Positions 44,421-52,856 of a stretch of 64,000 nt of DNA are shown in pieces (the first letter of the stretch is position 1; the number at the start of each line of letters is the position of its first letter). This DNA is from DTHT01 sp037444625 (GTDB lineage: Bacteria > Acidobacteriota > Terriglobia > Bryobacterales > Bryobacteraceae). The stretch spans positions 25,531 to 89,530 of the forward strand of contig JBBIMA010000007.1 in assembly GCA_037444625.1 (NCBI GenBank), given 5' to 3'. The translations under genes were made by a program, and so were the position numbers. The notes below the pieces were generated by a model that was not told the origin of the DNA, did no database searches, and was given only the letters and a program-made list of their open reading frames with translations.

Positions 44421-45713
44421 TCAGCGCTGCTGGGAACGCCAGAGCGCCTGATCCAAATCCCACAGGATGTCGTCAATGTCCTCCAGCCCGATGGAAAGCC
44501 GCACCATGTCGGGGGTGACGCCGGCCGCCTCCTGCTCGGTCGGGCTGAGCTGCTGGTGCGTGGTCGAAGCCGGATGGATCACCAGGCTGCGCGCGTCGCC
44601 CACGTTGGCCAGGTGGGAGAACAGCTTCACGCTGTCAATGAACTTCCGGCCCGCCTCGTAGCCGCCCTTGATGCCGAAGCTGAAGACCGCTCCCGCCCCT
44701 TTGGGCAGGTACTTGCACGCCAGCTCGTAGTAGGGACTGGAGGGCAGCGAGGGGTACTTCACCCAGCCCACCAGCTTGTGCCGCTCCAGAAACTGGGCGG
44801 CCGCCAGGGCGTTGGCCACATGGCGTTCCATGCGCAGCCCCAGGGTTTCGATGCCTTGCAGGAACAGGAAGGCGTTGAAGGGGCTCAAAGCCGGCCCCAT
44901 ATCGCGCAAGCCCTCGACCCGCGCCTTGATGATGTAGGCCAGCGGACCGAAGGCCTCGGTGAAAACCAGGCCGTGGTAGGAACGCGCCGGTTGGGTGAGC
45001 TGTGGGAAGTCCCCTTCCGTCCAGGGAAAACGCCCGCCGTCCACGATGATGCCCCCGATCGAAGTGCCGTGTCCGCCCATGAACTTGGTGAGGGAATGCA
45101 ACACGATGTCCGCCCCGAACTCCAGCGGCCGGCACAGGTAAGGCGTCGCGAAGGTGTTGTCTATCACCAGCGGCAGCTTGTGCTCGTGAGCGATGGCCGC
45201 CAGACGTTCGATGTCCAGCACGTTGCCCCGGGGGTTGGAGACCGTCTCGCCGTAGAGGCATTTGGTGCGCGGCGTCAGCGCCCGGCGGAAATTCTCCGGC
45301 TCGTCGGGATCCACGAAGGTAACCTCCAGGCCCAGCTTCCGGAAGCTGATGTCGAACTGCGTGTACGTCCCGCCGTAGAGCGTGCTGGCGGCCACCATGT
45401 GATCGCCCGCCTGCATCAGACTGCTGAGGGCGATGAACTGGGCGGCCTGCCCGCTGGCGAGGGCCAGCGCGGCGGCGCCGTTCTCCAGCGAAGCCACCCG
45501 CTCCTCGAGCACGGCGGTGGTCGGATTCATGATCCGGGTGTAGATGTTGCCGAACTTGCGCAAGGCGAACAGATCCGCCGCGTGCTCGCTGTCCTCGAAC
45601 ACGTACGAGGTGGTCTGATAAATAGGCACGGCGCGCGCTCCGGTGGTCGGCTCCGGCTTGTAACCGGCATGCAGCGCCCGCGTGTTGAAACCAAAGACTC
45701 GTTCCTCTGCCAT
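44421..45713 (-). CDS. metY: O-acetylhomoserine sulfhydrylase-type PLP enzyme
   Basis: A 430-residue cytoplasmic PLP enzyme that should make homocysteine from O-acetylhomoserine and sulfide for methionine synthesis. Features: FNTRALHAGYKPEPTTGARAVPIYQTTSY at the N-terminus, YTRIMNPTTAVLEERVASLE, ALASGQAAQ, LYGETVSNP, the PLP lysine in HSLTKFMGGHGTSIGG, and the C-terminal SLVIHPASTTHQQLS. The length (430) and ETVSNP/TKFMGGHG spacing fit MetY rather than the shorter cystathionine gamma-synthases. It is the last gene of a sugar-related minus-strand operon, 30 bases after the epimerase gene, an unexpected partner. No SAM riboswitch is apparent upstream. Confidence 0.92.
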   Translation of the reverse strand: MAEERVFGFNTRALHAGYKPEPTTGARAVPIYQTTSYVFEDSEHAADLFALRKFGNIYTRIMNPTTAVLEERVASLENGAAALALASGQAAQFIALSSLMQAGDHMVAASTLYGGTYTQFDISFRKLGLEVTFVDPDEPENFRRALTPRTKCLYGETVSNPRGNVLDIERLAAIAHEHKLPLVIDNTFATPYLCRPLEFGADIVLHSLTKFMGGHGTSIGGIIVDGGRFPWTEGDFPQLTQPARSYHGLVFTEAFGPLAYIIKARVEGLRDMGPALSPFNAFLFLQGIETLGLRMERHVANALAAAQFLERHKLVGWVKYPSLPSSPYYELACKYLPKGAGAVFSFGIKGGYEAGRKFIDSVKLFSHLANVGDARSLVIHPASTTHQQLSPTEQEAAGVTPDMVRLSIGLEDIDDILWDLDQALWRSQQR

Positions 45714-45743
45714 CGTTTTCTCTCCCAGGAATCCGGCGGCCGC

Positions 45744-46691
45744 CTAGGGCCGGCCGGCCGATTTCTTGTACCACTCCAGCGTTCGCCGCAGCCCCTCCTC
45801 CAGCGTGAAGCGCGGCGCATGACCCAGCTCGCGGGCCGCGGCCGCCGTGTCGGCCTGCGAATGCCGCACATCGCCCGGCCGCGGCGGGCCGTAACATGGC
45901 GGCAGCCGCACACCCTCGATCCGCTCCAGCAGCGCCCAGACTTCGTTCAGGCTGTAGCGGCGGCCGTTGCCCGCGTTATAGACCTTCCCCCCCGCGCCCG
46001 GCGCGCGCGCCGCCTTGAGCGTCAGAGCCACCACGTCCTCCACGTAAGTGAAGTCGCGCGACTGCTCGCCGTCCCCGAAGATGGTGGGCGGCCGTCTCTC
46101 GATCAGCGCTTTCATAAAGACCGAGATCACGCCCGAGTACGGGCTGCTGGGATCCTGCCGCGGTCCGTACACGTTGAAATAGCGCAGGCTGACCGTTTCC
46201 AACCCCAGGCAGGTGTGAAACACCGCGGCGTAGTACTCCCCCGCCAGCTTCTGGACCGCATAGGGCGAGCGAGGCCGCGGCGCCATGGTCTCGACCTTGG
46301 GCAGCGTTTCCGTGTCCCCGTAAGCCGAGGAGGAAGCCGCGTACACCACCCGCCGCACGCCTCCCTCCCGGCAGGCCCGCAAGACCTGAAACGTGCCGTC
46401 CACGTTCACTTCGTGGGTCAGCACCGGCTCGGAGATCGAGCGCGGAACCGAGGGAATGGCGGCCAGATGGAACACCACCTCCGCGCCGCGCACCAGCGGC
46501 GCGATCTCCTCCCAGCAGCGGATATCCGCGCGATGAAACTCGATCCGCTCCCGCACCTCCTCGAGGTTCTCCTCCCGGCCCGTCAGCAGGTTGTCTATCA
46601 CAGCCACCCGGGAGGCCCCCTCGGCCAGCAGCCCCCGCACCAGCGCCGAACCGATGAACCCGGCGCCCCCGGTCACCACGTATCGTTCCAT
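45744..46691 (-). CDS. NAD-dependent nucleotide-sugar epimerase (extended SDR)
   Basis: A 315-residue enzyme of the UDP-glucose 4-epimerase/dehydratase superfamily. NAD-binding GGAGFIGS at residues 8-15, DNLLTGREENL, HLAAIPSVPRSI, and catalytic SSSAYGD with YAVQK (Tyr-x-x-x-Lys). SLRYFNVYGPRQDPSSPYSGVI is typical of 4-epimerases acting on UDP-GlcNAc/GalNAc-type or UDP-glucuronate sugars; the substrate cannot be fixed. It lies 15 bases after the isomerase-like gene and belongs to the same minus-strand operon as the glycosyltransferase fusion, consistent with making a precursor for a surface glycan. Confidence 0.88.
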   Translation of the reverse strand: MERYVVTGGAGFIGSALVRGLLAEGASRVAVIDNLLTGREENLEEVRERIEFHRADIRCWEEIAPLVRGAEVVFHLAAIPSVPRSISEPVLTHEVNVDGTFQVLRACREGGVRRVVYAASSSAYGDTETLPKVETMAPRPRSPYAVQKLAGEYYAAVFHTCLGLETVSLRYFNVYGPRQDPSSPYSGVISVFMKALIERRPPTIFGDGEQSRDFTYVEDVVALTLKAARAPGAGGKVYNAGNGRRYSLNEVWALLERIEGVRLPPCYGPPRPGDVRHSQADTAAAARELGHAPRFTLEEGLRRTLEWYKKSAGRP

Positions 46692-46706
46692 GATCCCGGC
46701 GGCGCC

Positions 46707-47540
46707 TCAGAGTTGCGCGATCTGCGACTCCAAATAGCGCAGCGACGCCTCGACCACCTTGTCGGGCCCGGGCGTGAAATCGAACGCCTCCAGCGACACC
46801 CAGCCCTGGTAGTTCCGCCGCTGAAGCACGCGCAGCAGGGGCTTGAAATCGTAATCCCCCGCCCCCGGATGGCGCCCGTCCATCTCGTTGACGTGGATGT
46901 GGCGGATCAGCTCGAAATGCCGCTCCACCAGGACGTCGTGCGGCTCGGTTTCCTTCACCGCGTTGTGCGTGTCGAACATGGTCTGCACGGCCGCGCTGCC
47001 CACGGCGCGCACCACCTCGACCGCTTCTTCCAGCGAGGTGACCACATCGGTCTGATCCGGCGAGAGCGCCTCCACCGCAATGATCACACCCCGCTGGGCG
47101 GCGTGCTCGGCCAGCCCGGCCAAGCCCTCGATGAAATGCTTCTTGGCCTCGGCCGGACTGATGCCCCCGGTGGTGGAGCGCTGCTTGGGCGAGCCGAACA
47201 CCATCACGCCGTTCGGACCCAGGTCGGCGCACAGATCAATCAGCCCGTCCACGTAGCGCCAGCTTCGCTCCCGCACCGCCCGCTCCGGGGTGGTCACGTG
47301 GATCCCCTCCGGCCCCACCAGCAGCCAGTGCAGTCCCACGAAGCGCAGCCCCTCGGATTCTATGATCGAGCGGTACTGGCGCCGCTGTTCGGCCGTCAGC
47401 GTCGTGGCGTCCTGCGCCAGCGTGAAGGGCGCCAGCTCGATGCCCGTGTAGCCGATTTGCCGGATCGTGCGGCAGGCCCGGGCGAAGTCCCAATCCTTGA
47501 ATCCCTCGTTGCAAGTGGCGTGTCGGAACTCGTACGACAT
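46707..47540 (-). CDS. Sugar phosphate isomerase/epimerase-like TIM barrel protein
   Basis: A 277-residue AP-endonuclease-2-type TIM barrel (xylose isomerase-like family). Visible: RQIGYTGIELAPFTL, HWLLVGPEGIHVTTPE, VMVFGSPKQR, GVIIAVEALSPDQTDVVTS with the metal-binding Glu, TMFDTHNAVKETEP (Asp and His ligands), IRHIHVNEMDGRHPG and WVSLEAFDFTPG. These residues fit a divalent-metal isomerase or epimerase acting on sugars or cyclitols. GGAGGG five bases before the ATG at 47540 fixes the start. It lies between the glucose-dehydrogenase-like gene and the epimerase in one operon. Confidence 0.85.
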   Translation of the reverse strand: MSYEFRHATCNEGFKDWDFARACRTIRQIGYTGIELAPFTLAQDATTLTAEQRRQYRSIIESEGLRFVGLHWLLVGPEGIHVTTPERAVRERSWRYVDGLIDLCADLGPNGVMVFGSPKQRSTTGGISPAEAKKHFIEGLAGLAEHAAQRGVIIAVEALSPDQTDVVTSLEEAVEVVRAVGSAAVQTMFDTHNAVKETEPHDVLVERHFELIRHIHVNEMDGRHPGAGDYDFKPLLRVLQRRNYQGWVSLEAFDFTPGPDKVVEASLRYLESQIAQL

Positions 47541-47572
47541 AGATACCCTCCAGTGTACCCCGCCGGCCGGTC

Positions 47573-48586
47573 TCAATCGGCCAGCACATGCACAAGCTTG
47601 GGGCGCGGGCCGGGGCCGGCCGGGATCGTCTCCCGGAAAGCGCCGGCCGGCGCACGCTCGATCATCGCCTGGACCACCTCGCGATCCAGGCGTCCCAGAT
47701 CCTCCACGGCCCGGGTGAACGAGTCCGGCGAGGCGTTGACGCTGCCGAACACCACCTGGTTGTTCACGATCAGATCCAGGAAGCGCAAAGTCCCCGCGGC
47801 GTTGGGCGCACCCAGCAGGGCGCATACTCCCGCCGGCGCCAGCCATTCCAGGGCGGCGAAGGCCGCTTCGGCCGAGCCCGTGGCCTCCACGACCAGATCC
47901 GCCTTGCGCTCCGGCCGCGCCACGTACTCGATGCCGGCCCGCTCAACCAGCCGCGCCCGCGGATGCTCGGCGGGCTCCAGCGAGTGCAGCCGGACGCACA
48001 GCCCGCGCCGTTGCAGGCAGAGCGCGGCCAGCAGGCCGATCGCCCCCGCCCCCAACACCAAAGCGGTGGCGGGAGGAATTTCCGCCAGGCGCAGAGCGCG
48101 CTCGACCGCCTTCTCGACCACGCTCAGCGGCTCGATCAGCACCGCGCAATCCTCCCGTCCTTCCGGCACCCGGATGAGATCCTCGGCCCGGTCCACCGCC
48201 CAGTCCGCGAAGTAGCCATGGCGGCCAAAGATGCCCCGCTCGGGCGCCCGCCCCGAAAGGCACAGGTCGCGGCGGCCCCGCGCGCAGCAGGCGCAAGGCG
48301 GCGAGCAGGCCCGCCGGATCATGGGCACCACCCAGTCGCCCCGGCGCAAGGAGGTCACCCCCGCGCCGGTCTGCTCGACCCGTCCCAGCGCTTCGTGTCC
48401 CAACACCAGGAAGGATTCTCCGGCCGGCGGATAGCCCAGCCGGAAGGCCGCCAGCTCGCGGTCGGTGCCGCAGACGCCCACCTCATGGACCCGGAACAAC
48501 ACCTCGCCGGCGCCTTCCAGGCGCGGTTCTTCCAGGCGCCGCTCGACCAGTTCCCTGCTCTCGTAATCCAGTCCGATGGCCCGCAT
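47573..48586 (-). CDS. Zinc-dependent glucose/alcohol dehydrogenase
   Basis: A 337-residue medium-chain dehydrogenase closest by eye to archaeal-type glucose 1-dehydrogenases. GVCGTDRELAAF and FLVLGHEALG supply the catalytic zinc site; CSPPCACCARGRRDLC is the structural zinc cysteine cluster; EPLSVVEKAVERAL and ALVLGAGAIGLLAALCL form the NAD(P)-binding Rossmann core. The C-terminal LVVEATGSAEAAFAAL and GSVNASPDSF are also typical. The ATG at 48586 overlaps the stop of the glycosyltransferase fusion (ATGA), so they are translationally coupled. Confidence 0.87.
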   Translation of the reverse strand: MRAIGLDYESRELVERRLEEPRLEGAGEVLFRVHEVGVCGTDRELAAFRLGYPPAGESFLVLGHEALGRVEQTGAGVTSLRRGDWVVPMIRRACSPPCACCARGRRDLCLSGRAPERGIFGRHGYFADWAVDRAEDLIRVPEGREDCAVLIEPLSVVEKAVERALRLAEIPPATALVLGAGAIGLLAALCLQRRGLCVRLHSLEPAEHPRARLVERAGIEYVARPERKADLVVEATGSAEAAFAALEWLAPAGVCALLGAPNAAGTLRFLDLIVNNQVVFGSVNASPDSFTRAVEDLGRLDREVVQAMIERAPAGAFRETIPAGPGPRPKLVHVLAD

Positions 48587-49998
48587 CAGGCCTCCGGCTT
48601 GCGCGCCGCCGCCACCAGCGACAGGCCGCGCCAGGGCGGCAGCCGGTCCAGCCGCCGCCACAGCCAGACCGTCTTGTCGAAGATTTTCAGGGTCAGCTTG
48701 TTGATGGACTGCCGTCCCAACCAGCCCCCGTAGACGCGCCAGGCCAGCGCTCCGATGCGGTTCAACTGGCAGGCCCACTGGAGGCGCAACCCGGCCTCCG
48801 CCAGCAGTCCCTCGAGCTCCTCCAGCCGGAAGCGCCGCCGGTGGCCCAATCGCCGGTCAATGCCGCAGTACAGCCCGGGACCCTGCGGCACCAGCACCAG
48901 CAGGACGCCCTCGGCCACCAGAGCGGAGGCGGCCGCCCTCAAGGCGATCTCGGGCGCGGGCAAGAACTCCAGCACGTTGATGCAGAGAACCGTGTCGAAG
49001 GACTCCTCCAGGCCCTGGTAGTCGGCCGGAACCGCCGGATCCAGCCGCCGCACCTCGACATTGGGCGTGCGCAGGAAGCGGTTGCGCAGGGCATGCAAGT
49101 ACAGCGGATCCCGCTCGGCGGCCACATAGCGCAGCCGGCGCCCCATCAGCCGTGCCGTCATATGGCCGATGCCCGCCCCCAGCTCGAGCACCCGGTCGCC
49201 CAGATGGGGCCGCAGGATCCGCGCCAGCCAGCCCAGATACTGCGGCGTGCCCGTCAGGTTATTCAGCAGGCCCCGGCCGTAAGGCTCCACGTAAAGATCG
49301 TCAATCGCCCAGAAGCGCAGGATGGTGGCCAGCGCCTGGAGGCCGTCCTTCCAGCCGATCTTCTTGCCTTCCTCATAGGTGCGCCCGTGGTAGCTGATCG
49401 GAGTCTCGTAAATGCGAAACATGCGCTTGGCCGACTTCATGACGATCTCCGGCTCGAAGCCGAAACGATTCGAGCGGATGGGGATGCTCTTGAGCAAGTC
49501 GGTGCGGAAGGCTTTGTAGCAGGTCTCCATGTCGGTCAGGTTGAGGTTGGAAAACAGGTTGGAGACCAGGGTGAGAAACTTATTGATCATCGAGTGCCGG
49601 AAGGGCAGCACCCGGGTCTGCTCGCTGCCCCGATAGCGCGAACCGAAGACCGCATCGGCGTGGCCGTCCAGCAGAGGGCGCAGCAGGCGCGGATACTCGC
49701 CGGGATCGTACTCCAGATCCGCGTCCTGGATCAGTGCGAAGTCCCCGCTGGCCTGCTGGATGGCGGTCCGCACCGCCGCTCCCTTGCCCTGGTTGAACGC
49801 ATGGCGGAACAGCCGGATTTCCCGGTGGCGGGCCGCCAGCCGCTCCAGGATGGGCCAGGTCCCGTCGGTGGAGCAGTCGTCCACGATCACGATCTCCCGT
49901 TCCATGTTCTCGGGCAACGGCGCAGCCAACACCTGCGCCAGGCAGCGCTCGATCATGGTGCGCTCGTTGTAAACCGGCATCAGAATCGAGAGCTTCAT
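48586..49998 (-). CDS. Glycosyltransferase family 2 - methyltransferase fusion
   Basis: A 470-residue two-domain protein. Residues 1 to about 225 are a dolichol-phosphate-mannose-synthase-like GT2: LSILMPVYNERTMIERCL, IVIVDDCSTDGTW, GKGAAVRTAIQQASGDFALIQDADLEYDP and ETCYKAFRTDLLKS. Residues about 245-400 are a SAM-dependent methyltransferase: LGDRVLELGAGIGHMTARL (motif I), YVAAERDPLY, and SFDTVLCINVLEFLPAPEIAL. The C-terminal part contains amphipathic helices. The order GT2-methyltransferase suggests transfer of a sugar to a lipid carrier coupled with methylation (inference). I chose the ATG at 49998; a GTG at 50007 is also possible. TATACT (50015-50010, minus) ends 11 bases before the ATG. 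Confidence 0.85.
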   Translation of the reverse strand: MKLSILMPVYNERTMIERCLAQVLAAPLPENMEREIVIVDDCSTDGTWPILERLAARHREIRLFRHAFNQGKGAAVRTAIQQASGDFALIQDADLEYDPGEYPRLLRPLLDGHADAVFGSRYRGSEQTRVLPFRHSMINKFLTLVSNLFSNLNLTDMETCYKAFRTDLLKSIPIRSNRFGFEPEIVMKSAKRMFRIYETPISYHGRTYEEGKKIGWKDGLQALATILRFWAIDDLYVEPYGRGLLNNLTGTPQYLGWLARILRPHLGDRVLELGAGIGHMTARLMGRRLRYVAAERDPLYLHALRNRFLRTPNVEVRRLDPAVPADYQGLEESFDTVLCINVLEFLPAPEIALRAAASALVAEGVLLVLVPQGPGLYCGIDRRLGHRRRFRLEELEGLLAEAGLRLQWACQLNRIGALAWRVYGGWLGRQSINKLTLKIFDKTVWLWRRLDRLPPWRGLSLVAAARKPEA

Positions 49999-50061
49999 CG
50001 AAACCACTCAGTATAATCGGGCCGCGCCGCCCGCAGCGGCCACCGGCCTTCCCCCCGGTCG

Positions 50062-50067
50062 TATAAT
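50062..50067 (+). promoter_or_regulatory. -10 element of purC
   Basis: TATAAT ending 8 bases before the purC ATG; no -35 and no ribosome binding site, so the mRNA would be leaderless or nearly so. Confidence 0.55.
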
Positions 50068-50075
50068 AGCCGGGA

Positions 50076-50969
50076 ATGCCGCCTGCGCCCGTATTGCTCC
50101 AGACCGAGCTGCCCGGCTTGAAGCCCCTGGCCCGGGGCAAAGTGCGCGACATCTACGAGCTGGGCGAGCGCCTGCTCATCGTCGCCACCGACCGCATTTC
50201 CGCCTTCGATTACATCCTGCCCACGGGCATCCCCGACAAGGGAAGGGTGCTCACCGAACTTTCCATCTTCTGGTTCGAGTTCCTGCGCGACCTCATACCG
50301 GTTCACTTCCTCACCGCCGACCTGGAGCGCTATCCCGATCCCCTGCCCCGCTATCGCGAGCAGCTCGAGGGGCGCTCGATGCTGGTGCGCCGCGCCCGCA
50401 TGCTGCCGATCGAGTGCGTGGCCCGCGGCTATCTGGCCGGCTCGGGTTGGAAGGAATACCGGCAGACCGGCGCGGTCTGCGGCATCCCCCTGCCCGCCGG
50501 CCTGCGGGAGAGCGACAAGCTGCCCGAGCCGATTTTCACGCCCGCCACCAAGGCCGAGAGCGGACACGACGAGAACATCTCCTTCCAGGCCGCGGCCGCG
50601 ATCGTAGGCCCTGAGATGGCCGCCCGGCTGCGCGAGCTGACCCTGCGCATCTACCGCAAGGCGGCCGAGTACGCCGAGAGCCGCGGCATCCTCATCGCCG
50701 ACACCAAGTTCGAGTTCGGCCTGGTGGACGGCGAGCTGGTGCTGGCCGACGAGGTGCTCACCCCGGATTCCTCCCGCTTCTGGCCCCGCGAGGGCTATGC
50801 GCCCGGCCGGCCGCAGCCTTCCTACGACAAGCAGTACGTGCGCGACTACCTGGAATCCATCGGCTGGAACAAACAGCCTCCCGCCCCCGCCCTTCCTCCG
50901 GAGGTGGCGCTGAAAACCTCCCAGAAGTACAAGCAGGCCTACCAGGCTTTGACGGGCAAGACGCTGTGA
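50076..50969 (+). CDS. purC: SAICAR synthetase (phosphoribosylaminoimidazole-succinocarboxamide synthase)
   Basis: A 297-residue enzyme of purine synthesis joining CAIR and aspartate with ATP. Family features: LARGKVRDIYELGERLLIVATDRISAFDYILP at the N-terminus, IPDKGRVLTELSIFWF, the signature LPIECVARGYLAGSGWKEY, EPIFTPATKAESGHDENISF, IADTKFEFGLVDGELVLADEVLTPDSSRFWP and YDKQYVRDYLES. Length fits the longer class (about 300). TATAAT ends 8 bases upstream of the ATG. The stop overlaps the GTG start of the CvpA-like gene, so the two are coupled. Confidence 0.97.
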   Translation: MPPAPVLLQTELPGLKPLARGKVRDIYELGERLLIVATDRISAFDYILPTGIPDKGRVLTELSIFWFEFLRDLIPVHFLTADLERYPDPLPRYREQLEGRSMLVRRARMLPIECVARGYLAGSGWKEYRQTGAVCGIPLPAGLRESDKLPEPIFTPATKAESGHDENISFQAAAAIVGPEMAARLRELTLRIYRKAAEYAESRGILIADTKFEFGLVDGELVLADEVLTPDSSRFWPREGYAPGRPQPSYDKQYVRDYLESIGWNKQPPAPALPPEVALKTSQKYKQAYQALTGKTL

Positions 50970-51532
50970 ACTGGCTGGATTACCTACTGGCCGCCCTGCT
51001 GGCAGCCTCCGTGCTGGCCGGCCTCGTTAAGGGCCTGGCACGCTCGCTGATCGGACTGGCCGCGGTCATCATCGGCTTCTTTTGCGGCCTGTGGTTTTAC
51101 GGCGTGGCGGGCGCGTTTTTCTATGAGTATCTCAGCTCCCGGCAGCTCGCCCATTTCCTGGGATTTCTGATCATTTTCTTCGCCGTGGTCCTGCTGGGTG
51201 CGCTCCTGGCCGGCTTGCTGGCCCGTTTGTTGAAGTGGGCCAAACTGGGCTGGCTGGACCGCTTGATGGGCGGGGCCTTCGGTCTGCTCCGGGGAGTGCT
51301 TCTGGCGGCCGCCCTGGTGCTGGCCATCATGGCTTTTGCGCCCAAACCCCCGCCGCGCTCGGTGGCGGGCTCGCGCCTGGCTCCCTACATGCTCGAAGCC
51401 GGCCGGCTCATTGTGGCTTTGGCGCCTTACGAGGTGCGCCACGGCTTCCGGCTCAGCTACGAGCGGCTCAAGGAACTGGGCGCCGGAGTCCTGAACAAAC
51501 CCGCCCGGGAGATGCGCGGCGACCGGTTCTAA
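50966..51532 (+). CDS. CvpA-family membrane protein
   Basis: A 188-residue inner-membrane protein with about four helices (LDYLLAALLAASVLAGLVKGLARS, LAAVIIGFFCGLWFYGVAG, LGFLIIFFAVVLLGALLAGLLARL, GLLRGVLLAAALVLAIMAFAP), matching the CvpA/colicin V production family; GLVKGLARSLIGLAAVIIGFFCGLW is typical. CvpA proteins are linked to envelope stress and are often encoded with purine genes, as here. The start is a GTG at 50966 overlapping the purC stop (GTGA). The stop overlaps the convergent lacI-type gene by 4 bases. Confidence 0.82.
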   Translation: MNWLDYLLAALLAASVLAGLVKGLARSLIGLAAVIIGFFCGLWFYGVAGAFFYEYLSSRQLAHFLGFLIIFFAVVLLGALLAGLLARLLKWAKLGWLDRLMGGAFGLLRGVLLAAALVLAIMAFAPKPPPRSVAGSRLAPYMLEAGRLIVALAPYEVRHGFRLSYERLKELGAGVLNKPAREMRGDRF

Positions 51533-52575
51533 AGCCCGGCTCGGCCGCCGCGCCGCCCGAGGGAGCCGCCCGAGCGCAGGCTCGACTGCCGCACGATCAG
51601 CCGCGGCGGGATGATGATCCGTTGGGGCTTCGCCCGCCGGCGTCCCTCCATCAGCTCCAGCAGCAGCTCGGCCGCTTTCTGGCCGATCAACCCGCTGCTT
51701 TGATCAATCGTCGTGAGCGGAACCCGGAGCAGATCCGAGTAATGCACGTTGCCCGAGCCCACCACGGCCACGTCCTCGGGCACGCGCAAGCCGGCCTCCA
51801 ACACCGCCCGGACGGCGCCCGCCGCCACCGGATCGTTGTAGCAGAACACGCCGTCGGGCGGCGGCTTCAGCCCCAGCAGCCGCCGCATGCCCTCGTAGCC
51901 GGCCGCGTCGTTGTGCTGCGCCCGCACCACATAGCGCGCCGGCGCGGGCAGGCCGTGCCGGGCCAGCGCCCGGCGGTAACCGCGATAACGCCCGATGCCG
52001 GTGGGGATGTCGGGGCCGCGCAGGTGCGCGATCCGCCGGCAACCCTGTCGGATCAAATGCTCGGTGGCCAGTTCTCCGATCCGCTCATCCTCGCCGCCCA
52101 CGTAATGGGCCTCAGCCCCGGCCGGCAGCCGGTCAATCAGCACGTAACACGCCCGGCGCGCTTTGAGCGTCCGGAACAGCCGGGCCGCGCCGTTGCGCTG
52201 GGCCGAGGCGATGATCAACCCGTCCACGTTGCGCGCCAGCAGGGCGCTGATCTGCCGCTCTTCGGTCTGGGGATCCTCCTCCGAGTTCAGGATCACGATG
52301 TGGTAGCCGGCCGGCTCCAGGCGCGAGGCCGCGCCCTTGGCCACCTCGGCGAAGAAGGAATGCATCAGGTCGGGAATCACCAGCCCTACCATGTAAGTCC
52401 GGCGCGAGACCAGGCTGCGCGCGATCCAATTGGGCTGGTAGCCCAGCCGGCGGGCCCGCTCGAGGACCTTCCGCCGGGTCGCCTCGCTGATGTCGGTGTG
52501 GTGGCGCAGGGCCTTCGAGACGGTCATCACCGAGACCCCTAACTCCCTGGCGATGTCCTTCATACGAACGGGCAA
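51529..52575 (-). CDS. LacI-family transcriptional regulator
   Basis: A 348-residue sugar-responsive repressor. The N-terminal DNA-binding domain is complete (MKDIARELGVSVMTVSKALRHHTDISEATRRKVLERARRLGYQPNWIARSL), followed by a periplasmic-binding-protein-like sensor (VGLVIPDLMHSFFAEVAKG, DGLIIASAQ, GCRRIAHLRG, DGVFCYNDPVAAGAVRAVLEAGLRVPEDVAVVGSGN, LTTIDQSSGLIGQKAAELLLE). The TTG at 52575 is chosen because GGAGG lies at ideal spacing; the ATG at 52563 is 18 bases from it. It is divergent from the TonB receptor and GH97 genes, so it most likely controls their use of an alpha-linked sugar polymer and perhaps itself. Confidence 0.88.
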   Translation of the reverse strand: MPVRMKDIARELGVSVMTVSKALRHHTDISEATRRKVLERARRLGYQPNWIARSLVSRRTYMVGLVIPDLMHSFFAEVAKGAASRLEPAGYHIVILNSEEDPQTEERQISALLARNVDGLIIASAQRNGAARLFRTLKARRACYVLIDRLPAGAEAHYVGGEDERIGELATEHLIRQGCRRIAHLRGPDIPTGIGRYRGYRRALARHGLPAPARYVVRAQHNDAAGYEGMRRLLGLKPPPDGVFCYNDPVAAGAVRAVLEAGLRVPEDVAVVGSGNVHYSDLLRVPLTTIDQSSGLIGQKAAELLLELMEGRRRAKPQRIIIPPRLIVRQSSLRSGGSLGRRGGRAGL

Positions 52576-52652
52576 AGTTCACCTCCGGCCGCCGACGCCC
52601 GGGCGACTCCCCAATATCTCGCCCGGCCGCCGTCCTTGTCAAGGCCGATCTT

Positions 52653-52664
52653 TATAGCGTTACA
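52653..52664. promoter_or_regulatory. Candidate LacI-type operator
   Basis: TATAGCGTTACA is an imperfect palindrome around a central GC/CG step, the form common for LacI-family operators. It lies between the divergent regulator and the TonB receptor and overlaps a possible regulator promoter on the minus strand (TTGACC at 52676-52671, TATAAA/TAAAGA at about 52656-52650). Confidence 0.35.
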
Positions 52665-52704
52665 GTGAGCGGTCAAGATCGAGCCTTTCCCGGGCCCAAG
52701 CCTC

Positions 52705-52733
52705 TTGACCCCCGTCCTCTCTCCCCGTATAAT
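52705..52733 (+). promoter_or_regulatory. Sigma-70 promoter of the TonB receptor-GH97 unit
   Basis: TTGACC (52705-52710), a 17-base spacer and a perfect TATAAT (52728-52733). The start near 52740 leaves a leader of about 115 bases before the ATG at 52857. Confidence 0.75.
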
Positions 52734-52856
52734 GGACGAGCGGGCCGGACGCCAACGGGGTCGCGCGTCGCACCGGCGGCCTGAAGCGCCGCGGATCGGC
52801 CACGCAGCCGGCCGCCCGGCAGGGCGGACCGTTTCCTGAGAAGGAGGAATGCCGCC

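Noticed and set aside
45714..45743. A SAM riboswitch in front of metY
   Set aside because: Only 30 bases separate metY from the upstream epimerase gene, with no room for one.
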